A stretch of 20,160 bases of DNA from assembly GCA_913052655.1 (NCBI GenBank), contig CAJXFN010000004.1, forward strand, positions 1 to 20,160. Reading direction: 5' to 3'. Under the pieces are notes generated by a model. The model had not been told where the DNA came from and did no database searches. It saw only the letters and a list, made by a program, of their open reading frames with translations. The stretch comes from an uncultured Flavobacteriales bacterium (GTDB lineage Bacteria > Bacteroidota > Bacteroidia > Flavobacteriales > BACL11). Positions 7,999 through 17,500 of the stretch are shown here, one piece after another (within the stretch, counting starts at the first letter, position 1; each line of letters starts with the position of its first letter). The translations under genes and the position numbers were made by a program.

Positions 7999-8793
7999 TT
8001 AATTGTTTAAATTAATTAAGGTTTTTCTTGTTTGTTCTTCTATTTTTTTCGCCTGTTTTATATATTTACTATTAGGGTAATTATCATTAAAAACTAAATA
8101 GGCGTCTATAGTATTTTGTAATCTTTCTTCAATTTTTGAACTTATACTGTTTATTGCTAATTCATATGACGATTTTAAAATTAGGAAATGGGCTTCTTCT
8201 CTATGTTTGTTTCCTGGAAAATCTATCAACATATTATTTAATGAAATAATTGCAGATTTATAATATTCAGTAGTATAATATTGTTTTGCGTTTTCAAAAG
8301 CTTTATAGGCTAATTTATTATGTAATTCTAAAATAAGATTCTCACACTCTGTTTTTTTACTTCCTTCAGGGTATTTATTTATGTACTCTTGCAATTCACC
8401 AATTGCTTTTTGAGTATAAGTAGCGTCTAAAGAATAAGAAGGAGATTCTAAGTACACACAATATGCACCCATAAAGAAACATTCTTCTACATGAGATCCA
8501 TTAGGAAAAGTACTTACATAATTTTTAAATAAGTATGAGGAAGTTATGAAATCTGAGTTATTATAATGACAGTATGCTAAATAATACATTACTTCCTCAG
8601 ACTTTTTTGTAGCTCTTAACATTGTAGTTAACTCTCTAAACAATGGCATTGCTCTAGCAAAATCTTCTTTTTCGTAATATTCAATAGCTTTTTTATATTT
8701 ATAGTCTACATCAGAACTTTTTAATACTTTTTGGTACTCACCACAAGAAAATAAAAGTAATACAATAGATATAAATAATAAGTGTTTTTTCAT
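7999..8793 (-). CDS. bamD: BamD, outer-membrane assembly lipoprotein
   Basis: Lipoprotein subunit of the BAM complex, which inserts beta-barrel proteins into the outer membrane. 264 residues. A lipoprotein signal with lipobox LFSC-G (Cys17) is followed by helical TPR-like repeats. Recognisable segments are YEKEDFARAMPLFREL (about 41-56), YYLAYCHYNNSDFITSSYLFKNYVSTFPNG, an INKYPEGS repeat and a YYTTEYYKSAIISLNNMLIDFPGN repeat. The recurring YP-G/FP-G turns are typical of the family. It is the first gene of the minus-strand cluster and has a good promoter directly upstream. Confidence 0.92.
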   Translation of the reverse strand: MKKHLLFISIVLLLFSCGEYQKVLKSSDVDYKYKKAIEYYEKEDFARAMPLFRELTTMLRATKKSEEVMYYLAYCHYNNSDFITSSYLFKNYVSTFPNGSHVEECFFMGAYCVYLESPSYSLDATYTQKAIGELQEYINKYPEGSKKTECENLILELHNKLAYKAFENAKQYYTTEYYKSAIISLNNMLIDFPGNKHREEAHFLILKSSYELAINSISSKIEERLQNTIDAYLVFNDNYPNSKYIKQAKKIEEQTRKTLINLNN

Positions 8794-8810
8794 ATTTTAA
8801 AAATGATCGA

Positions 8811-8841
8811 CAAAAATACTGTTATTTTACTATGAAACCAA
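8811..8841 (-). promoter_or_regulatory. Promoter of the bamD-to-fabI cluster
   Basis: The minus strand reads TTG (8841-8839, within TTTGG), then 20 nt, then TATTTTTG (8818-8811). This matches both the -33 TTG and -7 TAnnTTTG elements of Bacteroidota sigma-ABfr promoters at accepted spacing. Transcription would start about 10-15 nt before the bamD ATG at 8793, giving a very short leader. It is the best-supported promoter in the window. Confidence 0.6.
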
Positions 8842-8906
8842 ATTTTTTTTTTGATCTATTTTAAACTCATTAAAACATCTAATATTGTATTAATAATATA
8901 ATCACT

Positions 8907-8935
8907 TTGTAATTAATTTATTATTATTATTTTCG
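8907..8935 (+). promoter_or_regulatory. Candidate promoter of the peptide transporter
   Basis: The 174-nt divergent gap 8794-8967 is very AT-rich. On the plus strand TTG (8907-8909) is followed after 18 nt by TATTTTCG (8928-8935), one mismatch from TAnnTTTG. The predicted start near 8940 leaves a leader of about 28 nt before the ATG at 8968. A second possible box, TCACTTTG (8902-8909), also has one mismatch but lacks a well-spaced TTG. I see nothing else in this gap besides the bamD promoter. Confidence 0.35.
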
Positions 8936-8967
8936 GCAAATTAAAATTAATTAAATTCTAAATAAAA

Positions 8968-10605
8968 ATGACGAAACAAAATAATGAAGTATTTGGACAC
9001 CCTAAAGGTTTAATTTATTTGTTCTTTGCTGAACTTTGGGAAAGATTCTCTTATTATGGAATGAGAGCCTTATTGACTCTATACATGGTAAACGAGTTCT
9101 TTTTATATATTACTGATGAAGCTGCTAGAGAAGAAATGTCAATTGGTATCTTTGCTGCCTATGGATCTTTAGTTTACGCTACACCTGTAATTGGAGGTAT
9201 GATTGCGGATAAATATATAGGTTTTAAAAAATCTATAATGTTGGGAGGAATACTAATGGCTTTAGGTCATTTCTTTATGGCTTTTTATTTTGACGCTGAA
9301 GATTTTACAAATGGGTTATTTGGATTGCCAATACAAGATATAAATGGATTCTTTTTCTATGCCGCATTAGCATTATTAATTGTAGGTAATGGGTTTTTTA
9401 AACCCAATATTTCTACTATGGTAGGTAGATTATACTCTGAAGGAGATGATAGAAGAGATTCTGGATTCACAATATTTTATATGGGAATTAATATCGGTGC
9501 ATTTTTAGCTCCACTCGCTTGTGGATACTTAGGCATGAGTGATGACTGGGGATGGCACTATGGTTTTGGAGCTGCTGGTATTGGAATGTTAATTGGTTTA
9601 ATATTTTTCTGGAGAGGAATAAAAGATGGTGTGTTTATTGAAAATGGAGATCAACCTCTTGAGTATAAGGATAAAAAAATGTATGGATTAAGAACAGACT
9701 ACTTCTTTTATTTAGTAGCTATATTGCTAGTGCCTATTTCTGCTTTTTTAGTGAGATACAATGCATTAGAATTAATTGGGGAATTACATCTACATTCATC
9801 TATCTTAATTGTTTTGTTGATTATTATTTTAGGAATTATAGCTAAAAATATGATAAGTTTGTCTAGAGTAGAAAACTTAAGATTAGTTACTGTTTTAGTT
9901 CTAACATTATTTATCACTGTTTTTTGGTCATTTTTTGAACTTGCTGGTACTGCAATTACTTTATTTGCTGAAAGAAATGTAAATTTAGTTTTGTTAAATG
10001 CTTCACAAACAAATGCAATTAATCCTGGTTATATCATGTGTCTAGCTATTCCATTTTCTTTAATGTGGGTAGCTCTTGCTAAAGTGCAAAAAAACCCAAT
10101 AACTCCTATAAAATTTGCTTTAGGAATTCTTCAATTAGGTTTAGGATTTTTAGTGTTTGCTTTGAGTGCTCAATATATGGATGCTGCAGGTAAAACACCT
10201 TTTATATTTCTAATGATTGGTTATTTTCTAATGACTACTGGAGAATTGTTCATTTCTCCTATTGGCCTTAGTAAAGTTACCGAATTATCTCCAAAGAAAA
10301 TGACTGCGTTCATGATGGGAGTATATTTCTTATCTTCATCTTTTGCACATTATATTTCTAAATTTATAGCGAATGCTACAATTACTGGTTCTGAGGAAGT
10401 TCCTGAACCGGGATTTATGACAACAATGATTGAAAAGGTTACAGGGTTTGTTGGAGCAACTACTGATTCTACTGTTGAAGGTGTTCAATCATTGTTAAAT
10501 TATACTTCTGTGTTTACGCAAGTTGGAGTTGTAGCAATAGGAATGGCTATTTTAGCGTTTATCTTAACACCTATTCTGAAAAAATGGATGGGTGGAGTTC
10601 ATTAA
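8968..10605 (+). CDS. POT-family proton-coupled peptide transporter
   Basis: Inner-membrane MFS symporter for di- and tripeptides (proton-dependent oligopeptide transporter family). 545 residues with many hydrophobic helices. The family's signature ExxERFxYYG motif in helix 1 is present (ELWERFSYYGMRALL, about 22-36). The second POT signature (FYMGINIGAFLAPL, about 170-183) also fits. A GNGFFKPNISTMVG segment and C-terminal SPIGLSKVTELSPKKMTAFMMG are typical. It is longer than many bacterial POTs (about 450-500 residues), with extra sequence before the last helix. It begins a plus-strand unit with two thioredoxin-fold genes; the gap to the next gene is 22 nt. Substrate specificity within the family is not readable. 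Confidence 0.93.
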   Translation: MTKQNNEVFGHPKGLIYLFFAELWERFSYYGMRALLTLYMVNEFFLYITDEAAREEMSIGIFAAYGSLVYATPVIGGMIADKYIGFKKSIMLGGILMALGHFFMAFYFDAEDFTNGLFGLPIQDINGFFFYAALALLIVGNGFFKPNISTMVGRLYSEGDDRRDSGFTIFYMGINIGAFLAPLACGYLGMSDDWGWHYGFGAAGIGMLIGLIFFWRGIKDGVFIENGDQPLEYKDKKMYGLRTDYFFYLVAILLVPISAFLVRYNALELIGELHLHSSILIVLLIIILGIIAKNMISLSRVENLRLVTVLVLTLFITVFWSFFELAGTAITLFAERNVNLVLLNASQTNAINPGYIMCLAIPFSLMWVALAKVQKNPITPIKFALGILQLGLGFLVFALSAQYMDAAGKTPFIFLMIGYFLMTTGELFISPIGLSKVTELSPKKMTAFMMGVYFLSSSFAHYISKFIANATITGSEEVPEPGFMTTMIEKVTGFVGATTDSTVEGVQSLLNYTSVFTQVGVVAIGMAILAFILTPILKKWMGGVH

Positions 10606-10627
10606 TCAAATAAAAAAACAAAAAACT

Positions 10628-11095
10628 ATGAAAAAATTAATCTTATTATTATTAGTCTCTTTTTCTTTAAATTCATTTTCTCAACAATCGACATTAGAAT
10701 GGCATACTGATATGAACAAGGCAATTGAAATTTCAGTAAAAACACAAAAACCTATGCTTTTATTTTTTACTGGTTCTGATTGGTGCGGATGGTGTAAACG
10801 ATTAGTCAAAGAGGTTTACGATAAACCAGAATTTGCGAAATGGGCTAAAAATAATGTTGTTTTAGTAGAAATTGATTTTCCAAGAAGATCAAAACTATCT
10901 GAAGAAACTCAAAAACAGAACAGAGAACTTCAGCAAATGTTTGGAGTACGAGGTTATCCTACTATTTGGTTTGTAAAACCTGAAACAAAAAATCAGGCTT
11001 CAGTTAATTTATCTCAGTTAGGAAGTACAGGTTATGTTGCTGGTGGGCCAACTAAATGGATAGAATCTGCTGAAAAGATATTAAGTAACAAATAA
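10628..11095 (+). CDS. Exported thioredoxin-fold protein with CGWC motif
   Basis: 155 residues from the ATG at 10628. An in-frame ATG at 10592, inside the transporter gene, would put 12 polar residues ahead of a clean signal peptide, so the later start is chosen. The signal peptide MKKLILLLLVSFSLNSFSQ is likely cut after residue 19. The thioredoxin fold has MLLFFTGSDWCGWCKRL with C53 and C56, and a cis-Pro loop GYPTIWFV. The family resembles small periplasmic thioredoxin_7-like proteins of Bacteroidota. A redox-active CXXC suggests disulfide reduction or exchange in the periplasm; the partner is unknown. A second paralogue follows after one base, and both are probably cotranscribed with the peptide transporter. 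Confidence 0.88.
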   Translation: MKKLILLLLVSFSLNSFSQQSTLEWHTDMNKAIEISVKTQKPMLLFFTGSDWCGWCKRLVKEVYDKPEFAKWAKNNVVLVEIDFPRRSKLSEETQKQNRELQQMFGVRGYPTIWFVKPETKNQASVNLSQLGSTGYVAGGPTKWIESAEKILSNK

Positions 11096-11096
11096 C

Positions 11097-11585
11097 ATGA
11101 AAAAATTAACACTTCTTTTTTCAGTTCTATTTTTTACATTTAACTCTTTTTCTCAGGGTACTAAACAAAACAAGATCAATTGGATTACACTAGAGAAAGC
11201 TGAAGAGTATTCAAAAAAATATAATCAGAATATTTTACTTTTCTTTTACAAACCTAATTGTGAATATTGTGATAAAATGAAAAAAGAAACAATTTCAGAT
11301 CCTGAAGTTATAAATTTAATTAATACTAATTTTTTACCTGTAAGAATCAATGGATATACTAAGGAAATAATAACTTTCAATGGTGAAAAATATATAAATG
11401 AACAACCTGTTGATAAAGGAAACTCATGGAGACATGATTTTTATTTCGAATATGCAAGATATAAAGATGGAGTTATAACTCCTACTTTTGTAGTTATTAA
11501 TCCTAAATTAGAGAAAATTACTCAGTTTACAGGATATCAACCAAAGATTCAATTTTTGAGAGGAATTAAACGATTTACAAAATAA
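11097..11585 (+). CDS. Exported thioredoxin-fold protein with CEYC motif
   Basis: 162 residues. The signal peptide MKKLTLLFSVLFFTFNSFSQ closely resembles that of the preceding gene, suggesting ancient duplication. The active site is LLFFYKPNCEYCDKMKKET with C55 and C58, and the cis-Pro is in ITPTFVVI. An insertion around residues 85-110 (GEKYINEQPVDKGNSWRHDF) separates it from its neighbour. The CEYC dipeptide is acidic and aromatic rather than the classical GP or GH, so its redox potential probably differs from its CGWC neighbour. It starts one base after the upstream stop and ends just before a strong terminator. A general periplasmic thiol-disulfide role is inferred; the specific substrate is unknown. 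Confidence 0.85.
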   Translation: MKKLTLLFSVLFFTFNSFSQGTKQNKINWITLEKAEEYSKKYNQNILLFFYKPNCEYCDKMKKETISDPEVINLINTNFLPVRINGYTKEIITFNGEKYINEQPVDKGNSWRHDFYFEYARYKDGVITPTFVVINPKLEKITQFTGYQPKIQFLRGIKRFTK

Positions 11586-11619
11586 AAAAAAGGAGTTGTA
11601 TTTTCAACTCCTTTTTTTT
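11584..11619. terminator. Strong bidirectional intrinsic terminator
   Basis: An 8-bp stem AGGAGTTG / CAACTCCT (11591-11598 and 11605-11612) with a 6-nt loop is flanked by seven A on the left and eight T on the right. Read either way it is a stem followed by a T-run. On the plus strand it ends the peptide transporter and thioredoxin unit; on the minus strand it ends the tRNA-His transcript, whose 3' end is 3 nt away. Confidence 0.9.
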
Positions 11620-11622
11620 GTG

Positions 11623-11697
11623 GGTGACTGATGGGATTCGAACCCACGACTCCCGGCACCACAAACCAGTGCTCTAACCAACTGAGCTACAGTCACC
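11623..11697 (-). tRNA. tRNA-His (GTG)
   Basis: 75 nt on the minus strand with a full cloverleaf. The acceptor GTGACTG pairs with CAGTCAC, the D arm is GCTC/GAGC, the anticodon stem is CTGGT/GCCGG with loop TTGTGGT (anticodon GTG), and the T loop is TTCGAAT. A G at position -1 (11697) faces C73 (11623), the usual histidine identity element. The next bases are CAC, so CCA is not encoded and must be added after transcription. Confidence 0.96.
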
Positions 11698-11708
11698 GTT
11701 TCGAGATG

Positions 11709-11716
11709 CAAATATA
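11709..11716 (-). promoter_or_regulatory. Candidate -7 box for tRNA-His
   Basis: The minus strand reads TATATTTG, an exact TAnnTTTG match, ending 11 nt before the tRNA 5' end. No TTG is seen at 17-23 nt spacing (the nearest is 28 nt away). The predicted start gives a leader of only a few bases. Confidence 0.4.
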
Positions 11717-11760
11717 AAATTTACTTATAAAAAAAAGTATAATTCAATATAAATCTTTAT

Positions 11761-11768
11761 TAAGTTTG
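11761..11768 (+). promoter_or_regulatory. Candidate -7 box for the copper ATPase gene (leaderless?)
   Basis: TAAGTTTG matches TAnnTTTG exactly and ends 5 nt before the ATG at 11774. A start a few bases downstream would fall on or next to the ATG, making the mRNA leaderless. No -33 TTG is visible at standard spacing. The in-frame sequence upstream meets a TAA at 11750 without another usual start codon, so an earlier start is unlikely. Confidence 0.4.
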
Positions 11769-11773
11769 CAGGG

Positions 11774-13876
11774 ATGACAAAAACAAAAAATAAAAAGACT
11801 TTACTTGTAGAGGGAATGACTTGTTCAAATTGTGCTTTAGGAATTCAAAAGCATCTTATCTCTAAAGGATTAGAAGAAGTAAATGTGAGTTTTTCTACAG
11901 GGGAAGTTTGTTATTCATCAAGTGTATATAAAGTAAGTGAGGTAAAAAATATAATAAAAAAACTTGGATATAGAATAACTGAGAATAATAAAAAGAGTAA
12001 ATATACCTTACAAGAAAGGTTATTTTTATTTGCATTATTATTTACAGTTCCATTGTTTTCACATATGTTTCTCTCAGGTGAATCAATCTTACATAAACCT
12101 TTAATTCAATTTTTACTTTGTTTTCCTGTATATATTGTTGGTACTTGGTATTTTGGAAAAAGTGCTTGGTCTTCTGTTAAAAGCAGATCTTTAAATATGG
12201 ATGTCCTAATTACAATAGGGAGTTCTGCGGCTTTCATTTATAGTACTTATGGATGGTATCTATACAATGGTACAGAGTTAGCTCATAAGTTCCTATTTTT
12301 TGAGACTTCAGCGACAATAATAACATTAGTATTACTTGGTAATGTTCTTGAACATAGAAGCGTGAAACAAACTACTACTTCTATTATGGAATTATCAAAA
12401 ATTCAAAATACCCAAGCAAAGATTGATAGAAACGGCGAGGTATTTGTTGTAGATTTTGATAATATTAAAGTTGGTGATATTTTAATTATAAATAGTGGAG
12501 ACAAAATAGCTATAGATGGTGTTATTTTAGAGGGTTTTGCAAGTGTTGATGAATCAATGATTACTGGAGAAAGTATATCTGTAGAGAAAGAGATTGGCGA
12601 AGAAGTTATTGGTGGAACAATTCTAATTTCTGGTAATATTAAAGTTAAAGCTAATCGAGTTGGTAAAGACACGCTATTATCTAATATTATTGATTTAGTG
12701 AAAGATGCTCAAAATAATAAGCCTAAAATTCAAAAATTAGGTGATAAAATAAGTTCTTATTTTGTTCCTGTTGTAGTATTCATTTCTATTATAACCTTTT
12801 TACTATCCTATTTTGTTTTTAAAATTGAAATAGTAGATTCTTTACTTAGATCTATAGCGGTATTAGTTATTTCTTGTCCATGTGCTATGGGATTAGCTAC
12901 ACCTACAGCTATTATTGTAGGTATAGGAAGAGCTGCTAAAAATGGGATTTTAATAAAAGGTGGTAATACCCTAGAGAAATTTGCTTCTATTAGACATATG
13001 TTTTTTGATAAGACAGGAACTATTACCTCTGGAAATTTTAAGATTAAAAATTTAAATGTAATTAATGAAGATGAAAGTTTTGTAAAAACCATTATTTATA
13101 ATCTTGAGCAACACTCTTCTCATCCAATTGCATCTTCATTAGTACGGGAGTTAAAAGATTATTCTGAACAGATGAATCTTAAAGAAATAACAGAAGTAAA
13201 AGGTATCAGTATTTCAGCTATTTATAAAGGTGATAAATATATAATAGGTTCTAAAAGAATTTTAAAAGAAAAAATAGAAACATCTCACGATATTTATTTG
13301 ATTAAGAATGATGTTTTAATTTCAACAATTGATATTGTTGATGAGATGAAAGAAAATACTAGTGAAATAATAAACTCTTTAAAGAATTTAAATATTGAAT
13401 GTAGTTTAATAAGTGGAGATAAAAAATCTAAATGTCTCGATGTAAGCAAGAGTATCAACTTTAAATCTGTATATTCAGAAAAATTACCAAATCAAAAACT
13501 TGAAATTATTAAAGAACACAATTTAAAATATAATACAGCAATGATTGGAGATGGAATAAATGATGCTCCCTCTCTTTCTGAATCAACTATTGGAGTTTCA
13601 TTAGGAGAAGCTACAGGTGTTGCAATTCAATCTGCTGATATTATTTTATTAAATAAAAATAATTTAAGTCAATTGCCATTATCTTTTAAAATTAGTAAAC
13701 ACACTCTACTTACTATAAAACAAAATCTTTTTTGGGCATTCTCATATAATATTATTGCAATTCCTGTAGCTGCTTTTGGTTACCTGAATCCAATGTGGGG
13801 AGCTTTGTTTATGGCTTTTTCAGATATCGTTGTTATTGGAAATTCAATAAGGCTTAAGTATAAGAAATTAGATTAG
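11774..13876 (+). CDS. copA: Copper-type heavy-metal-translocating P-type ATPase
   Basis: P1B-type ATPase, most likely moving Cu(I) out of the cytoplasm. 700 residues. One N-terminal HMA metal-binding domain has the GMTCSNC motif (C17, C20). It is followed by membrane helices, an actuator domain with MITGES, transmembrane CPC (C368-P-C370), the phosphorylation site DKTGT (D412), the HP motif SSHPIA and the hinge GDGINDAP (592-599). The helix 7 Tyr-Asn pair (SYN) is present as in Cu+ pumps. In helix 8 the usual MxxSS reads MAFSD, an Asp replacing the second Ser; I think this variant occurs in other flavobacteria but cannot check. It could instead be a cytochrome-oxidase-linked CcoI paralogue, though no cco genes are nearby. 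The gene overlaps the tail of bshB by 9 nt, convergently and without a terminator. Confidence 0.92.
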   Translation: MTKTKNKKTLLVEGMTCSNCALGIQKHLISKGLEEVNVSFSTGEVCYSSSVYKVSEVKNIIKKLGYRITENNKKSKYTLQERLFLFALLFTVPLFSHMFLSGESILHKPLIQFLLCFPVYIVGTWYFGKSAWSSVKSRSLNMDVLITIGSSAAFIYSTYGWYLYNGTELAHKFLFFETSATIITLVLLGNVLEHRSVKQTTTSIMELSKIQNTQAKIDRNGEVFVVDFDNIKVGDILIINSGDKIAIDGVILEGFASVDESMITGESISVEKEIGEEVIGGTILISGNIKVKANRVGKDTLLSNIIDLVKDAQNNKPKIQKLGDKISSYFVPVVVFISIITFLLSYFVFKIEIVDSLLRSIAVLVISCPCAMGLATPTAIIVGIGRAAKNGILIKGGNTLEKFASIRHMFFDKTGTITSGNFKIKNLNVINEDESFVKTIIYNLEQHSSHPIASSLVRELKDYSEQMNLKEITEVKGISISAIYKGDKYIIGSKRILKEKIETSHDIYLIKNDVLISTIDIVDEMKENTSEIINSLKNLNIECSLISGDKKSKCLDVSKSINFKSVYSEKLPNQKLEIIKEHNLKYNTAMIGDGINDAPSLSESTIGVSLGEATGVAIQSADIILLNKNNLSQLPLSFKISKHTLLTIKQNLFWAFSYNIIAIPVAAFGYLNPMWGALFMAFSDIVVIGNSIRLKYKKLD

Positions 13877-14569
13877 GTCGGTTAAAGAATTAACCTTTAA
13901 ATTTTGATTTGTTATGAAGCCCTCAGCATATTTGCAATTAGATTGTCTTCCTAAATCTTTAGCTCTATATTTTATACTTTCTAGAAAATCTTTTGAAGAA
14001 ATTATAGTTTCTGATTCATTAGAATTAGGATTGTAAAATTGAGTTTTATAACACAGAACAGATTCTATTTTTTTATCCATCTCATTTGAAATATCAACTA
14101 CAAAATCTGGTAAGATATTGTTGAATTGAATATAATGATAAATATGTTTAGGTCTCCAAACTTTCTGACTTGTATTTATCTTTTCCAAACCAGAAAGAAA
14201 ACAAGAATCTAATGTAAGATCTGAAGCTCTTCCATGATCTGGATGTCTGTCGGATGGAGCATTTGTTATTACTATCTCAGGTTGATACTTTCTAATTTTT
14301 TTAATTAAATCTAACCTATTACTTTCATTGTTTTCAAAAAAACCATCTTTAAAACCCATGTTTTCTCTTGTATGGACACCAAGAACTTTTGTCGCTTTTT
14401 TTGTTTCATCATTTCTTGTAATAGATGTTCCTCTTGTTCCTAGTTCTCCATTGGTTAAATCAATAATTCCAACTTTAAAGCCTTGTTTTATATGCTTTAA
14501 AATGGTCCCAGCACATCCAAGTTCTACATCATCAGGATGGGCTCCAAAAACTAAAATATCTAATTTCAT
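13868..14569 (-). CDS. bshB1: Bacillithiol biosynthesis deacetylase BshB1
   Basis: Zinc-dependent deacetylase of the PIG-L/LmbE fold that converts GlcNAc-malate to GlcN-malate, step 2 of bacillithiol synthesis. 233 residues, normal for BshB1. Metal and catalytic motif AHPDD (H11, D13, D14) is followed by LTNGELGTRGT, and the second metal site HPDHGRASDL lies about residue 110. C-terminal YYKTQF-like (CYKTQFYNPN), SIKYRAKDLGRQ and YAEGF segments fit BshB1 rather than general LmbE proteins. The start overlaps the ccsBA stop by 4 nt (ATGA), so the two are cotranscribed; bshA and bshC are not in this window. Its stop overlaps the copA stop tail to tail. Confidence 0.92.
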   Translation of the reverse strand: MKLDILVFGAHPDDVELGCAGTILKHIKQGFKVGIIDLTNGELGTRGTSITRNDETKKATKVLGVHTRENMGFKDGFFENNESNRLDLIKKIRKYQPEIVITNAPSDRHPDHGRASDLTLDSCFLSGLEKINTSQKVWRPKHIYHYIQFNNILPDFVVDISNEMDKKIESVLCYKTQFYNPNSNESETIISSKDFLESIKYRAKDLGRQSNCKYAEGFITNQNLKVNSLTDLI

Positions 14570-17500
14570 ATTTTATATTTTTTGTTATTCAATTTAGCTA
14601 AAACAACAATGGTTAGAACGATTCCAATAGATATCCAAACCGTCATAGGGATTTCAACTTTATCTCCAGCTGCGTATGAATGAAGACCAGATAATAAATA
14701 ATTAACTCCAAAATAAGTCATTAATACTGAATAGACGGCAAATGCAGACATTGTATTAAATGTCCATTTACTTTTCAGCGCTGGAATGAATCTCATATGT
14801 AATATGAAAGCGTAAACCAAAATACTCACTAGTGCCCAAGTTTCTTTAGGATCCCACCCCCAATATCTTCCCCATGATTCATTTGCCCAAATTCCGCCTA
14901 AAAAAGTACCAATAGTAAGCATATATACTCCTACAGTTATTGATCTTTCATTAATAATTGTTAACTCAGATATCCTTAAATTAAATATTTTTTTGTTGTT
15001 GGAGTTGGTGAATATCATTAAAGTAAGCGCTAACAGCCCAAGAAAACCTCCCAAAATTAAAAAACCATAAGAAGCTACTATTATTGACACATGTATCATT
15101 AACCAATATGAATTTAATACCGGCACTACATTTGTGATTGTTGGATCTAAATAACTAACAAAAGCAAATAAGAGAAGTAATGATGAAACACATGTAGTCA
15201 TAGCTAAAGTTAAGTTTGATTTTTTACTAAAAATAATACCTGCGAGCATGGTAGCCCATACAGTATAAATCATTGCTTCATAACCATTTGTCCAGGGAGC
15301 ATGATTAGATATTATCCACCTTGCAATTAAACCCAAAGTATGCAATCCCCAACCAAATAGAATAATATATTTTAAGAATTTAATAGAATCTAGTAAGTAC
15401 TTACTTTGGTTTTTAAAAATAGAGATTATACAACAAATTAACATCAAGATACCAGTAAAGAAATACCATTTAAATAACAATGAAAAAACATCAATCTTGT
15501 TATATAATAGTTCAAGATTAATTTTAAATTTTGATTGTATTAAATCTTTTCCGTACTTATTTTGATAATCTTTAATATTATTTAATAATGTGTCACACAA
15601 GCTAAAATCTTTTGAATTGGTTGATTCCTTTAATGATTGGAGATAAAGAGTTAAAACATTAAAATTATATATAGAGTCTCCAATTGTTCTAGGATAGTTA
15701 AGTACTCCCTCCCATTTAGAATTATTTGTGTCAGTGTTAGGGAATATGTTCAAAAAATAATTATATGTTCCAGTGTTGATAATAGAAAATAGAATACTTA
15801 ATCTCTCATCTACTTTAATAAGTTCTTTATCATATTTACTTTTATTTGCATCAGGAATGTTACTAGATTCTTTTATTTTATCTTTTAGGATATATTCCTT
15901 ATTATCATTAAAAAAATCATCAAATGATAACATGTCTTTTTTAAAACCTAAATCTTCTAGTAATTGGCTGTTTTGAACTTTTACTAATGGAATCTTTCTC
16001 CACAATTGTGGATTACTTATAGCTCCCATTAAAATTTGAGTAGAGTTTAAATTATAAATGGTTTCTTTTCTACTAATTTTTCTTATCAGTTCAGAAGAAA
16101 GTGTTGAGATAGGTTTGATTCGTCCATCATGTTGTACTAGTAAACTTTCTAATTTATCTGAATGGTTAATATCAATAATGTTATCTTTTAGCAAGTTACT
16201 TGTACTTTCAATAGAATATGATTTAATTGAGAAAATAATTAATATTAAAATTGAAGAAATTTTCTTGATTTTATCTAGATTTTTAGTCAAAATTTGAAAT
16301 CTTGTTTGCTTTTGAAAAAACACAAATATCATGCCAAGCATTAGAAAAAAATAACCAATATAACTTATGATTGTTCCCCACCAATCATGATTTACTGATA
16401 ATATGGTACCACTTTCATCAGGATCATATGAAGATTGGAAAAATCTGTGTCCTTTATAATCTAAGACATTATTCATAAAAATTCTATACGGGATACTATC
16501 CTTTCCATCTAAAACTTCTACTTCAGAGGCGAAAGATGCCGGACTGTTAGATCCGGGATATTTTTCTAACTGAAAATCATGTAAATAGATATCAAATGGA
16601 GTTTTGAAAAACTTTGGTCCATATGTTAAATTAAAATTAAGTTTCCCAATACTAAATTCAGAACTATTAGGATACATACCCTTCCTTCCCTCTAAAGTAA
16701 TTTTTTTTGAAAAATTTCCAGACTTGACTTTTAACAAAAGAGCGTCTTTTAATCTATTTTCATTTTTAGAGGTATTATCCATATTATTTGATGTGGAGTA
16801 TTTGATAGATTCTTTTTCGTAAGAAAAGTCACTAAACATATACTTATTTGTTTTAATAGTTAACAATGACATTTTATTTAATTCAAACTCCTCACCAGCT
16901 TTGTAAATGTTTGGTGGAGTGCCGTCAGGTGGCATACTTGTAATTGAAATCTCATGTTCGGATACACATTTTAATATATTTTTATCAAAATAAAAATTAA
17001 CTGCATTATCTCTTTTCTTATTAAATGTAAAGTTTACATCTTTGAAAGTTATTTCTTCTCCAATTAAAATATCTTTATTAATAAAGTCATTAACAGACAA
17101 TTCAGTACCTTTTTTGTTTAAATCTCCTGATGATGATAGAGTAATTCCTTTAATATCTTTTTTTATCACAGAATCAGAAACATTTGGTAAAAAGTCTAAG
17201 TATGTAATAGAAAATTCTTCATCCAAATCTGAGTTTGAAATAGTAAAATAATTAGAAAATAACTGATTTAGTATTGGAGTTTTATCGTATCTCTTTGTAA
17301 TTCCTGATAAATGTAATTTTTTATCATATCTGTATTGTTTTATTCCATCATTAACTTTTATTTGTAAGTATGCGTCATCTGATAAAAAGGTATTGGATTT
17401 ATCACCTTCTTTAATTCTCATCATTCCTTCGTATCCAGTATATCTTGTAATTCCGGCACCTATTATTATTATTATAAATGATAAATGAAACGTAAGTGTG

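Noticed and set aside
10592..10627. An earlier start for the first thioredoxin-like protein
   Set aside because: It would overlap the transporter gene and place polar residues before a complete signal peptide that begins at 10628.
12403..13092. Antisense reading frames within copA, and similar ones within ccsBA, recN, coaBC and the transporter
   Set aside because: They mirror conserved domains on the other strand, show no family motif, and lack sensible context.
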